DNA of 64,000 nucleotides from Stenotrophomonas sp046736075 (lineage in GTDB: Bacteria > Pseudomonadota > Gammaproteobacteria > Xanthomonadales > Xanthomonadaceae): NCBI RefSeq assembly GCF_046736075.1, contig NZ_CP177163.1:2108001-2172000 (forward strand). Direction: 5' to 3'. The notes beneath the pieces are model-generated. The model made no database searches. It was not told the DNA's origin and was given only the letters and a program-made list of their open reading frames with translations. Made by a program: the position numbers and the translations under genes. Of the stretch, positions 44,874-53,987 are shown piece after piece; position 1 is the stretch's first letter, and each line of letters starts with the position of its first letter.

Positions 44874-45422
44874 TCAGATCATCAGGGTACGGCGGCGCGC
44901 CGGCAGTGCCGGCGGGTCCGCGGAAGGGGCGCCGGGCACCGGGGCGGGCGCGACGGCATCGGTAGCGGCAGGCCGGTAGTGGCACAGGCTGTTGTGGCGC
45001 AGCGCGCGCAGCGAACGCTCGCAGCGGGCGCGTTGTGCGCCCTCCTCCAGCCCGCGCTGCATGTCCGCAGCGATGCGTTCCAGCTCGGTGCGCAGGTGCG
45101 CGCGCAGCGGTTCGGGCAGCGTGGCCAGGGTGGCCAGCTGGTGAAGCACGGCGAAGTGGCGGCGCGCATCGAGCAGCGCGCGCACCAGGGTGACCTCGTC
45201 GCTGCGCAGGCCGAGGTCACGGGTCAGGCGTGCGCCGCAGCGCTGCAGGCGGCGGTCGAGCAGCGCGCAGACACGCTGGCTGAACAGCGTGGCCACGCCG
45301 GGCGTCCAGTCAAGCTGCCCGGCCGCCATCGCGGCCAGGGCCTCGGCATCGTGCTGGCCATCGTCGAAGGCCTCCAGCACCTGGCTCCACTGCGCGTAGG
45401 TGCGGGGAACCGGCAGGGTCAT
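44874..45422 (-). CDS. Hypothetical protein of the AAA+ operon (helical, soluble)
   Basis: 182 residues, mainly helical by composition (HFAVLHQLATLATLPEPLRAH, ERIAADMQRGLEEGAQRARCE), ending in a Pro/Ala-rich tail and RRRTLMI. No recognised domain. The ATG at 45422 overlaps the preceding TGA by 4 bases, and the stop lies 4 bases before the AAA+ gene, so the products are likely made in step. Confidence 0.7.
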   Translation of the reverse strand: MTLPVPRTYAQWSQVLEAFDDGQHDAEALAAMAAGQLDWTPGVATLFSQRVCALLDRRLQRCGARLTRDLGLRSDEVTLVRALLDARRHFAVLHQLATLATLPEPLRAHLRTELERIAADMQRGLEEGAQRARCERSLRALRHNSLCHYRPAATDAVAPAPVPGAPSADPPALPARRRTLMI

Positions 45423-45619
45423 CCGGCCGTGGCGCGCTTGCGCCGCACGAACCCGGTGGCCGGCAGCAGGTCCCAGCCCGGCAGGGCGCCGGCGAGGGCG
45501 TCCGGGGCGACGGACACGGCCGGGGACGGTGTGCGCTCGACCGGCGACGGCGGCAGGGAGGGCGCGTCGACCGGCAACGGCGGCGGCGCGACAGTGGCAT
45601 CCAGCAGGGATCGGGTCAT
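45419..45619 (-). CDS. Small Pro-rich hypothetical protein of the AAA+ operon
   Basis: 66 residues, starting MTRSLLDATVAPPPLPVDAP, rich in proline and alanine in the first half, then a short conserved-looking end (GWDLLPATGFVRRKRATAG). Probably disordered. It sits exactly between two operon genes (8-base gap before it, ATGA overlap after it), which supports real translation despite its size. Confidence 0.6.
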   Translation of the reverse strand: MTRSLLDATVAPPPLPVDAPSLPPSPVERTPSPAVSVAPDALAGALPGWDLLPATGFVRRKRATAG

Positions 45620-45627
45620 GACGGGCC

Positions 45628-47343
45628 TCAGGCGGTGGCGGCAAGAATGCGGCGGGTATTGTCGTGGCCGCTCAGGGTGAACTGGTCGGGCGTGATCGAT
45701 TCCAGCAGCGCGGTCACCGACTCGGACTGCGCATCGCGCGCGGCCAGGTCGCGGCGCACTTCGACCACTTCGGCAACGCAGGCCTTCAAGGCCTGCTGGG
45801 TCTGCTCGCGCAGCGCGGCGAAATCGGCGCGGACCTTGGTGCGCTGCTTGTCCAGGTTGCGGTACGCCATGTACACCCACAGCAGCATCACCGCCGCGAT
45901 CACCATGCCCACGATGTTGCCCAGGGCCAGCAGCATCAGCAGGATGCCCAGGCCCATCACCAGCCAGTGGTGAATACCAAGCTTCACCGATGCCAGCGCT
46001 TCGGCCATGCGGCCGTCGATGTGCTGGCCCAGCGAGGTTTCCAGCTCGGCCTGGTTGCCGCCGTCGGTGGTGGTTCCGTCCCAGCCATCCAGGTGCAGCT
46101 GCACCTGCGTCGGTACCGCCAGGCGGATGCTGGCGGTGAGGTCGTGGTGCGCCTCCAGGATCCAGGCGCGCGACTGCGCGGTGGCGAAGCGCTGGGTGGC
46201 GCGCGAGGCGTGTGAGGTTTCCGGGTGCATCGCCGCGTTGGTCAGCAGCTGGGTGAAGCTGATGCGGTGCTCCAGCGCGGGATCCTGCAGCTGGAAGCGC
46301 GACGTGGCGGCAGCGCGGTCACCGTTCTCTTCGATGATCAGGCGGCACAGCTCCTCATCACGACGCAGCGGCAGCTCCTCCACATCGAAATGGGAAACCA
46401 GCTTGGTCAGCAGTGCATCGACGTCGGCCGTCAGGCCGGCGGTCGCGCGGACCTCGCCAGTGAACACGTTCTGGAAATGCTGGGCCACCGCACCGTGCGT
46501 GGCGGTGGCATTGAGCGAGGCCTGCAGGGCGGGCCAGGTGGGGCTGTACTGCTGCAGGTGCGGATAGCGGGCGCTGTCATCGCCGTGCGGCGTCTTCGAG
46601 CGCAGCGCATCGATCCACTGGCTGCGCTGGCTCTCGATGAAGCCGGCCCGCTGGGACAGCTCCTCGATCCAGTCGCTGGTACGCGCCACGCAGGCCAGCG
46701 CGGTTTCCACGCCGAACACACCGGCGGCGATCGCATCGATCAGCACCACGGTCTGGCGGTCCAGTTCCACCGGGTTCTGCATGCCCAGGTAACGGTCCAT
46801 CCACTGCTGCGACGCGGCCAGACGGCCGGCACGGCGGCTGACCAGCGCGAACAGCAGGCTGGTTTTCTCGTCGTCGCGGCGGATCGCTTCGGCCAGCGCG
46901 CGCTCGGCCAGGTCCTTGTGGTCGTTGAGCCAGGCGGCCAGCGCAACCAGCGCCGGCGCCAGCCAGTATCCCGGTGCGGCGAGCATCAGGTTCTCGCTGG
47001 CGGCGCGGATGGTGTCCTGTCGCACGAGTGAGATATCGGCGGCCTGCAGGATGCCGGTGGTCTGGCGACGCACTTCACCGTAGTGGCCGAAGCGGGTTTC
47101 CAGTTCCTGGCGGATCTTGACCTGGCGGGTCTCGGCGAGCGACAGCTCTTTGGCCTTGACGTCGGCGGCGACGAAATCCATGAACGCCTTTTCCAGGCGC
47201 GCCAGTTCGCTGCGGGTTGCGCCGACGTCGTGCTGGACCGCGCCGACCTGCGAGTTCAGGGAGTCCAGGTCGCGGCCGAGCGAGCGCAGGCTGTTGCTGA
47301 TGGCGGAGAGGTCCGCCATATGGATGATGCGTTGGGTACTCAT
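45628..47343 (-). CDS. Large membrane-anchored coiled-coil protein of the AAA+ operon
   Basis: 571 residues. The N-terminus is a predicted coiled coil (SLRSLGRDLDSLNSQVGAVQ). The central part is helical and repeat-like (residues 120-300). Two adjacent hydrophobic helices at about 455-495 (LGILLMLLALGNIVGMVIAAV) are followed by a basic coiled-coil tail (KQRTKVRADFAALREQTQQ). No known domain. It may recruit the AAA+ protein to the membrane (inference). The ATG overlaps the preceding TGA by 4 bases. Confidence 0.72.
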   Translation of the reverse strand: MSTQRIIHMADLSAISNSLRSLGRDLDSLNSQVGAVQHDVGATRSELARLEKAFMDFVAADVKAKELSLAETRQVKIRQELETRFGHYGEVRRQTTGILQAADISLVRQDTIRAASENLMLAAPGYWLAPALVALAAWLNDHKDLAERALAEAIRRDDEKTSLLFALVSRRAGRLAASQQWMDRYLGMQNPVELDRQTVVLIDAIAAGVFGVETALACVARTSDWIEELSQRAGFIESQRSQWIDALRSKTPHGDDSARYPHLQQYSPTWPALQASLNATATHGAVAQHFQNVFTGEVRATAGLTADVDALLTKLVSHFDVEELPLRRDEELCRLIIEENGDRAAATSRFQLQDPALEHRISFTQLLTNAAMHPETSHASRATQRFATAQSRAWILEAHHDLTASIRLAVPTQVQLHLDGWDGTTTDGGNQAELETSLGQHIDGRMAEALASVKLGIHHWLVMGLGILLMLLALGNIVGMVIAAVMLLWVYMAYRNLDKQRTKVRADFAALREQTQQALKACVAEVVEVRRDLAARDAQSESVTALLESITPDQFTLSGHDNTRRILAATA

Positions 47344-47822
47344 GCCGTTCCTTCAATGATCGCGGTCTGCCCGGAGTCGCTCACCGCCACCATGCGCGTG
47401 GCATACACCTCGATGAAGGCGTACGACGGATGCGTGGCCAGGACGCGGGCCCGTTCGAGCGTTAGCGGCAGCGGGTGGCCTTTCTTGAAATGCTCGGTGA
47501 TGCGCCCGCCGAGGTCCAGGGTGTGCACTTCGTAGGGATGCCCCAGGTAGCAACGCCCGACAATGCCCAGCAGGCGCTCCTGGATCTCGATCTTGCCCAG
47601 TTCCTGGTCGATCTGCGCGAGCAGCGCATCCAGTGCCTGGCGGTCGTGCACATGGCCGCCGGCATCGAGTTTCGCCATCGCCTGCATGTACGCCGGCGAG
47701 CGCTTCTGGCGCAGGCGGGTATCCAGCGATGCGGAGGCCAGGCCGGTCGCGGCCTGTGACCGCGTGGTGGCCAGGGCCGGAGTAGTGGTTGGGGCGGTAC
47801 CCAACAGTAGATTGCGCGCCAT
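47340..47822 (-). CDS. First protein of the AAA+ operon, function unknown
   Basis: 160 residues, soluble. A low-complexity N-terminus (APTTTPALATTRSQAATG) precedes a folded-looking part with ALLAQIDQELGKIEIQERLLG and LGHPYEVHTLDLGGRITEHF. No domain was recognised. The ATG at 47822 is preferred over an upstream ATG because the added sequence overlaps a SMAG repeat. It overlaps the next gene by 4 bases. Confidence 0.68.
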   Translation of the reverse strand: MARNLLLGTAPTTTPALATTRSQAATGLASASLDTRLRQKRSPAYMQAMAKLDAGGHVHDRQALDALLAQIDQELGKIEIQERLLGIVGRCYLGHPYEVHTLDLGGRITEHFKKGHPLPLTLERARVLATHPSYAFIEVYATRMVAVSDSGQTAIIEGTA

Positions 47823-47898
47823 GTCGCTGCGTCCTGCATTGCCGCTGCTGCGGCGTAACGACGCAGAAAGGTACCAGAGTCGGGCAGGCTCCGCGCGT

Positions 47899-47922
47899 GA
47901 GCCGACCAATGGTCGGCTCTAC
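47899..47922. repeat. SMAG-type palindrome
   Basis: GAGCCGACCAATGGTCGGCT followed by CTAC is a GTAG-tipped stem (read on the minus strand) between the czcA stop and the AAA+ operon start. Confidence 0.75.
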
Positions 47923-47970
47923 CGGCGTCGCCGCCATGTTGCAGCAGCGACGCCGCCATGCTCATGCCGG

Positions 47971-50900
47971 CTACGCGTCGCGACGATGCAGCCATCGGTA
48001 CAACACCGGCAACACCAGCAGGGTCAGCAGCGTGGACGACACGATGCCGCCGATCACCACGGTGGCCAACGGGCGCTGCACTTCCGAGCCGGCGCCAACG
48101 TTGAAGGCCATCGGCACGAAGCCCAGCGACGCCACCAGCGCGGTCATCAATACCGGACGCAGGCGGCCCAGCGCGCCCTCGCGCACGGCTTCCGCCAGCG
48201 GCAGACCACCGTCGCGCAGGCTGCGCACGAAGCTGATCATCACCAGGCCGTTGAGCACCGCCACGCCGGACAGCGCGATGAAGCCCACGCCTGCCGAGAT
48301 CGACAGCGGAATGCCCCGCGCGGCGAGGGCCAGCACACCGCCGGTCAGCGCCAGCGGTACGCCGCTGAACACGATGGCGGCATCCTTGATCGAGCCGAAC
48401 GCCCAGAACAGCAGCGCGAAGATGATGATCAGGGTCAGCGGCACCACGATCGCCAGGCGCTGGCTGGCCGAGATCAACTGCTCGAAGCTGCCGCCGTACT
48501 CGATCCAGTACCCGTTGGGCACCTGCACCTCGCGGCCGATGGTCTGTTGCAGCTCGCCGACGAAACCGCCCAGATCGCGATCGCGCACGTTGGCGGTGAC
48601 CACGATGCGGCGCTTGCCGTTCTCACGGTTGATCTGGTTCGGGCCCTCGCTGTTGGTCAACGTGGCCAGTTCACGCAGCGGCACCGTGCGCGCGCCGCTG
48701 GTGCCATTGGCGGCACGGCTGGACTCATCGGCATCGCCACCGGCCAGTGCGCTTTCCAGCGATACCGGCAGGTCGGCCAGGGCGGCCGGGTCCTGGCGCA
48801 GCACCTCGGGCAACCGCACCACGATGTCGAAGCGGCGGTCGCCTTCGAACAGCTGCCCGGCCACCTGCCCGCCCACCGCAGTGGCCACGGTGGACTGCAC
48901 CTGGCCGGGGTTGAGGCCGTACCCGGCCAGGGCGGTGCGGTTGGGGGTGACGGTCAGCAGCGGCAGGCCGCTGGTTTCCTCGACCCGCACATCCGCCGCG
49001 CCCGGCACCTTGCCGGCCACTGCGGCGATGCGTTTGCCCACCGACAGCAGCGTCTCCAGGTCATCGCCGAACAACATCACCGCCACGTCCGCGCGTACAC
49101 CGGAAATCAGCTCGTTGGTCCGCATCTGGATCGGCTGGGTGAACTCGTAGTTGTTGCCGGGCAGCTGCTCCACCGCGGCTTCCAGTTCGCCCAGCAGCGC
49201 CGCGCGCGACTTGCGCGGGTCCGGCCAGTCCTTGCGCGGTTTCATCATGATGAAGGTGTCGGCCACCGATGGCGGCATCGGGTCGGAGGCGACCTCGGGC
49301 GTACCGATCTTGGAGAACACCTTGCTCACCTCGGGGAACTGCACCAGCCGGTTCTCGATGTGCTTCTGCATCTCGATGGACTGGGTGAGGCTGGTACCGG
49401 GAATGCGCATGGCATGCATCGCCACATCGCCTTCGTCCAGGTTGGGCACGAACTCGCTGCCCAGACGGGTGGCGAGCAGCCCGCAGCCGACCACCAGCAC
49501 CAGCGCACCGGCCACCATCCAGCGCCCGCGACGCAGCGAGAACGCCAGCAGCGGTTCGTAACGCCGGCGCACCCAGGCCATCAGACGGTTTTCCTTCTCC
49601 TGCACGTGCCCGCCGAGGAACAGCGCGATCGCGGCTGGCACGAAGGTCAGGGCCAGCACCATCGCGCCGGTCAGGGCGAGGACCACGGTGATCGCCATCG
49701 GGTGGAACATTTTTCCTTCCACGCCGGACAGCGCGAAGATCGGCAGGTACACCGCGGTGATGATGCCCAGGCCGAACAGGCTGGGGCGGATCACCTCGGC
49801 GGTGGCGCTGGCGGTTTCCTGGAAGCGCTCTTCGCGGGTCATATCGCGGCCGAGCGCGTGCTGGCGTTCGCCGAAGCGGCGCAGGCAGTTCTCGATGATG
49901 ATCACCGCACCGTCGACGATCAGGCCGAAATCCAGCGCGCCCAGGCTCATCAGGTTGGCCGACACGCCGCCACGCGCCATCCCGGTGAGGGTGAACAGCA
50001 TCGCCAGCGGAATCACCGCGGCGGTGATCAGCGCCGCGCGGAAATTGCCGAGCAGCAGGAACAGCACCACGATCACCAGCAGCGCGCCCTCGACCAGGTT
50101 CTTGGCCACGGTGGCGATGGTGCGGTCCACCAGCGTGGTGCGGTCGTAGCTGGCGGTGACGGTGACGCCCTCGGGCAGGCTGCGCTGGGCCTGCTGCAGG
50201 CGCGCGGCGGCCGCCTGGGCGACGTCGCGGCTGTTGGCGCCAATCAGCATCACCACCGTGCCCATCACCACTTCGTGGCCATTCTGCGTCGCCGCGCCGC
50301 TGCGCAGTTCGGGGCCGTCCTTGACCTCGGCCACGTCATGCACATGGATCGGCACGCCTTCGCGGCGCGCCAGCACGATGTTGCCGATCTCCTCCAGGTT
50401 GGCCACCTGGCCGGGGATGCGCACCAGGAACTGCTGGCCGTTGCGTTCGATGTAGCCCGCACCGACATTCTGGTTGTTGGTCTCCACGGCCTGGGCAACC
50501 TCTTCCAGGGTGAAGCCGAGCGCACGCAGGCGCGCCGGGTCCGGGGTGATGTGGACCTGGCGCTGGAAGCCACCGATGGTGTTGACCTCGGTCACCCCCG
50601 GCACGTTGCGCAGCTGCGGCCGGATCACCCAGTCCTGCAGCGTGCGCAGGTCGGTGGAGGTGTACGGCGTGCCATCGGCCTTGCGCGCCTTGGGATCGGC
50701 GTCGATGGTGTACATGAAGATCTCGCCCAGGCCGGTGGCGATCGGACCAAGCTGCGGGTCCAGTCCTTCGGGAATCTGCGACTTGACCTGCTGCAGGCGC
50801 TCGGCCACCTGCTGCCGGGCGAAGTAGATGTCGGTGCCGTCCTCGAACACCACCGTTACCTGCGACAACCCGTAGCGCGACAGCGAACGGGCCTGCTCCA

Positions 50901-51135
50901 TCCGCGGCAGCCCGGCCATCACCGTCTCCACCGGATAGGTGATGCGCTGTTCGGTCTCCAGCGGGGAATAGCCCGGGGCGGCGGTGTTGATCTGCACCTG
51001 GACATTGGTGATGTCCGGGGTGGCATCGATCGGCAGCTGGGTGAAGCTCCAGATCCCGATCGCGACCAGCACCGTGGTCAACGTCATCATCAGCCAGCGA
51101 TGGGCGATGGACACGCCAATGATGCGCTCAAGCAT
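47971..51135 (-). CDS. czcA: Heavy-metal RND efflux pump CzcA/CusA family
   Basis: A 1054-residue inner-membrane proton-driven transporter. The signature DFGLIVDGAVIIIEN in helix 4 is the heavy-metal (HME) motif with acidic residues used for proton coupling and substrate class, matching Zn/Co/Cd pumps. Twelve helices and two large periplasmic loops are evident. It works with CzcB and CzcC, encoded just upstream in the same direction, to expel divalent metals from the periplasm and cytosol. The ATG at 51135 gives the usual MLERIIGVSIAHRWL start. Confidence 0.94.
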   Translation of the reverse strand: MLERIIGVSIAHRWLMMTLTTVLVAIGIWSFTQLPIDATPDITNVQVQINTAAPGYSPLETEQRITYPVETVMAGLPRMEQARSLSRYGLSQVTVVFEDGTDIYFARQQVAERLQQVKSQIPEGLDPQLGPIATGLGEIFMYTIDADPKARKADGTPYTSTDLRTLQDWVIRPQLRNVPGVTEVNTIGGFQRQVHITPDPARLRALGFTLEEVAQAVETNNQNVGAGYIERNGQQFLVRIPGQVANLEEIGNIVLARREGVPIHVHDVAEVKDGPELRSGAATQNGHEVVMGTVVMLIGANSRDVAQAAAARLQQAQRSLPEGVTVTASYDRTTLVDRTIATVAKNLVEGALLVIVVLFLLLGNFRAALITAAVIPLAMLFTLTGMARGGVSANLMSLGALDFGLIVDGAVIIIENCLRRFGERQHALGRDMTREERFQETASATAEVIRPSLFGLGIITAVYLPIFALSGVEGKMFHPMAITVVLALTGAMVLALTFVPAAIALFLGGHVQEKENRLMAWVRRRYEPLLAFSLRRGRWMVAGALVLVVGCGLLATRLGSEFVPNLDEGDVAMHAMRIPGTSLTQSIEMQKHIENRLVQFPEVSKVFSKIGTPEVASDPMPPSVADTFIMMKPRKDWPDPRKSRAALLGELEAAVEQLPGNNYEFTQPIQMRTNELISGVRADVAVMLFGDDLETLLSVGKRIAAVAGKVPGAADVRVEETSGLPLLTVTPNRTALAGYGLNPGQVQSTVATAVGGQVAGQLFEGDRRFDIVVRLPEVLRQDPAALADLPVSLESALAGGDADESSRAANGTSGARTVPLRELATLTNSEGPNQINRENGKRRIVVTANVRDRDLGGFVGELQQTIGREVQVPNGYWIEYGGSFEQLISASQRLAIVVPLTLIIIFALLFWAFGSIKDAAIVFSGVPLALTGGVLALAARGIPLSISAGVGFIALSGVAVLNGLVMISFVRSLRDGGLPLAEAVREGALGRLRPVLMTALVASLGFVPMAFNVGAGSEVQRPLATVVIGGIVSSTLLTLLVLPVLYRWLHRRDA

Positions 51136-51173
51136 GACGGCATCCTCCGCGGACGGGCGGCGGCAGCGCGCGA

Positions 51174-52157
51174 TCAATGTTCATGCGACGCCCCCGCCTT
51201 GCCGATGTCGGCCTTGACCACGTAGCTCTGCTCCACCACCACTTCGTCGCCGGGCGTCACGCCCGTCAGCACTTCGACCCGGGTTGCGTCGCGTGCGCCG
51301 AGGGTGACCGGGCGGGCCGTGTAGGTGTCGCCGGTGCGCACGAACACCACGTCCTTGCCGTCCATGCTCTGCAGCGCCGACAGCGGCACCACCTGCGCGG
51401 CCGGGGTGGTGGCCACCACGATGCGCGCCTTGACCGCCGCGCCGGGCCGCCACAGGCCGTCGTCATTGCGCAGCGTGGCGCGCGCCACGGTGCTCTGGCT
51501 GGCGGTGGCGGTACCGGGCAGCACGCGTTCCAGCGTGGTGGTCTGGCTCACGCCATCGGTCATGCGCGACACGGTGACCGGCACGCCGGCGGTGATGTGC
51601 TGGGTATCGTTGCCGAAGATGTGCAGGTCCACCCACAGCGTGGACAGATCACCGATCTCGAACAGCGGCGTGCCCTCCCCGGCCACGCCGCCGACCTGGG
51701 CCTGGCGTGCCAGCACCACGCCGGCGATAGGCGCGCTGACGGTGTAGGTGGTCAGGCTGAGGTTGCTTTCGATGCTGGCCAGGACCTGGCCCGCCGCCAC
51801 GCGGTCGCCGACATTGGCGCGCAGCGAGCGGATCGGGCCGGGGAAGCGCGCCATCACCTGCGCCACGCGCCCGTCGACGGGGGTCAGCAGCCCCTGCACG
51901 TCGTGCTCGTCGGCGATGGTGCCGGCGGCCACGGGCGCCACACGGATGCCGGCCTGCGCTGCCATCGCCGCGGTGATCGTGGTGCTCTCCGGCGCGTCGT
52001 GGTCCTCCTCGCCGTCCTCGTGGCCAGGCTCGCCGTGGCCCGGGTCTTCGGCGGCGGGCGCAGCGGTGGCCGGGGTGTCCTTGCCACAGCCGGTCAGGGC
52101 CAACAGGGCCAGCAGCAGGCTGGCGGCCAGGGCGGTGCGGGATGCGGAAAGGGTCAT
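51174..52157 (-). CDS. czcB: Heavy-metal efflux periplasmic adaptor CzcB (lipoprotein)
   Basis: A 327-residue membrane fusion protein with a lipoprotein signal (LLLALLALTGC). A His/Asp/Glu-rich stretch at about residues 38-58 (DPGHGEPGHEDGEEDHDAPE) may bind metal ions. The barrel-sandwich hybrid (VDGRVAQVMARFPGPIRSL, then SAPIAGVVLARQAQVGG) links pump and outer-membrane channel. It overlaps czcC by 4 bases and is 38 bases from czcA. Confidence 0.92.
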   Translation of the reverse strand: MTLSASRTALAASLLLALLALTGCGKDTPATAAPAAEDPGHGEPGHEDGEEDHDAPESTTITAAMAAQAGIRVAPVAAGTIADEHDVQGLLTPVDGRVAQVMARFPGPIRSLRANVGDRVAAGQVLASIESNLSLTTYTVSAPIAGVVLARQAQVGGVAGEGTPLFEIGDLSTLWVDLHIFGNDTQHITAGVPVTVSRMTDGVSQTTTLERVLPGTATASQSTVARATLRNDDGLWRPGAAVKARIVVATTPAAQVVPLSALQSMDGKDVVFVRTGDTYTARPVTLGARDATRVEVLTGVTPGDEVVVEQSYVVKADIGKAGASHEH

Positions 52158-53464
52158 GGGCGGTCCTCCGTGGACACCGTGGAATGTGCCGGGGCATCGG
52201 CGGTAGCGACCATGCTCTGGCCGGTGAGTCGCTGGATTTCGATCAGCGCGGTCTGTGCGGCGATCGCGGCCGCGAGCTGGCGCTGTCGCGCCTCGATGCG
52301 CAGGGCCTGCAGTTGCGCCCACTCCATGTAGCTGATGGCGCCGGCACGCCACGCCTTCTCGGCGGCGTTCTCGGCGCGCTTGAGCTGCGGCAGCACGTCG
52401 CTGGCCATGCGCGTGACTTCCAGCCGCGCGGTCAGGTAACGGCCATGCGCCTCGGCCAGGGTGGCGTAGAGCTGCAGTTCGCGTGCCTCGCGCTCAACGC
52501 TGCTCAACGCCAGTTCGGCCTCGGCGGCGCGGATGTCCGGTTCGGCGCGGCGCACGCTGCCCAGCGGCAGGCTGAAACCGGCCACCAGCGAGGTATCGCG
52601 CGTGTCGCGGCTGTTGCGCACGCCAACCTGCCAGCTCACATCCGGCCGCGCCTGGGTCCGGGCCAGGGTCAACTGCGCCTCGCGCAGGCGCCGCTCGCCG
52701 GCCAGCACGGCCAGTTCGGGGGTGCGCTGCAGTTCCTCGGCCAGCACGGCAAAGTCCTGCAGGGCCGGCAGGCGCATCGGGTCGCCGGTGACCGCCTCGA
52801 AGCCGGGATCGCGCGCACGCCACAGTGCGGACAAGGCCGCACGCGCGGACAGGTCCATCTGCCGGGCACGGTCGCGGTCCAGCTCGGCCTGGGCCAGCAT
52901 CGACTGCGCGGTGAGCAGCACCGATTCCGGCGACGCGCCGGCCTGCAACCGCAGGCGGGCGGCGGCAACCGCGCGGCGGCGCTGTTCGATGTCGGTGGTG
53001 GCGATGGCCAGCTGCTGGCGCGCCTCGGTCACGGCCAGGTAGCGGCGCGCCACCTCGGCCATCAGATCCAGCCGCGCGGTTTCGCGCTGCGGTGCCAGCG
53101 CATCGATGTTGGCCTGCGCCACGGCACGGCGCGCGTCCAGCTTGCCGCCGCGCTCGAGCACGCCGGCCAGGGTGACGGTCAGTTCGGCGGCCTGCAGACC
53201 ACTGGCGTCGCCGCTGCCGAGCGCGTTTTCAAGGTCGACGCCGAGGGTCAACGGCGGGCGCAGTGCCGCCGCATCGCGGCGCGCCTCCCAGATCGGGCGC
53301 TGCGCATCGGCCAGGCGCAGGTCGGGGTGGTAGCGCGCGACGCGGGCAATCGCATCATCCAGGGTCAATACGGTGGGAGGTGACGCTACAGCCGGCGCCG
53401 TGCCCTGTGCGGACACGCACGGCACGAACGCAAAGGCAGCCAAGGCTGCCAGACGCATCCACAT
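52154..53464 (-). CDS. czcC: TolC-family outer membrane channel CzcC
   Basis: 436 residues with a signal peptide (AALAAFAFVPCVSA). TolC-type duplicated helical hairpins are visible (LTLDDAIARVARYHPDLRLA near the N-terminus and GAISYMEWAQLQALRIEAR near the C-terminus). It provides the outer-membrane exit for the metal pump. First gene of the czcCBA operon; the ATG gives the signal peptide directly. A small His-rich protein gene lies 57 bases upstream. Confidence 0.92.
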   Translation of the reverse strand: MWMRLAALAAFAFVPCVSAQGTAPAVASPPTVLTLDDAIARVARYHPDLRLADAQRPIWEARRDAAALRPPLTLGVDLENALGSGDASGLQAAELTVTLAGVLERGGKLDARRAVAQANIDALAPQRETARLDLMAEVARRYLAVTEARQQLAIATTDIEQRRRAVAAARLRLQAGASPESVLLTAQSMLAQAELDRDRARQMDLSARAALSALWRARDPGFEAVTGDPMRLPALQDFAVLAEELQRTPELAVLAGERRLREAQLTLARTQARPDVSWQVGVRNSRDTRDTSLVAGFSLPLGSVRRAEPDIRAAEAELALSSVEREARELQLYATLAEAHGRYLTARLEVTRMASDVLPQLKRAENAAEKAWRAGAISYMEWAQLQALRIEARQRQLAAAIAAQTALIEIQRLTGQSMVATADAPAHSTVSTEDRP

Positions 53465-53521
53465 GGGGGATTCTCCAGAAAACGGTTCAGATGGCGAACG
53501 GCGGCACGGGGCCGCGTGGCA

Positions 53522-53887
53522 TCAGACCGCTATCGGAGGACGCAGCAGGCTCTCGGGCGGCTGGGTACGCAGCTGCGCGGTCAGGCTGGACGGCAGCGCG
53601 TGGGGCGGCGCGGACGGCAGCGTCCACGGCAGCGCCGCCATCGGCAGTACGCCGCCGTGGCCGTGGCAATGGCCGCAGTGGACCAGCGTGTGCAGCAGAT
53701 CGCTGCTGTCGTGGTCAGGACCATCGGCGGTGGCATCATCGGCCAGGTGCGCGGCATCGGCATGCAGGCTGATATGGATGTCGGCCAGCGCCGACGCCGT
53801 GGCGCTGCCGAACACACCCAGACCGACCGCGACCAGCATCAGCAGGCGCAGCAGCAGGGACGGACGCGGGCGGGCACGGCGGAACAT
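53522..53887 (-). CDS. Small His-rich exported protein upstream of czcC (CopL/DUF2946-like)
   Basis: 121 residues: basic N-terminus, one hydrophobic helix (LLMLVAVGLGVFGSATASA), then a His/Asp/Cys-rich region (DIHISLHADAAHLADD, HDSSDLLHTLVHCGHCHGHG). Similar small proteins accompany copper and czc resistance genes and may bind or sense metal ions (inference). It is transcribed in the same direction as czcCBA, so it is likely part of the unit. The ATG at 53887 removes a doubtful 20-residue extension. Confidence 0.7.
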   Translation of the reverse strand: MFRRARPRPSLLLRLLMLVAVGLGVFGSATASALADIHISLHADAAHLADDATADGPDHDSSDLLHTLVHCGHCHGHGGVLPMAALPWTLPSAPPHALPSSLTAQLRTQPPESLLRPPIAV

Positions 53888-53987
53888 GGCCGCAGGGTAG
53901 CGGTCCGCTTGCCCGTTACACAATCGCAGTGTGGCGCGAAGGTTCACGTTGGCGGGGCCTGCCGCGTGGCCGCAGGCCCCGTCCGGC

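Noticed and set aside
47563..51225. 1220-residue open frame on the plus strand
   Set aside because: Antisense to czcA. It is a product of GC-rich codon bias, with low-complexity His/Arg/Gly/Gln composition and no domain.
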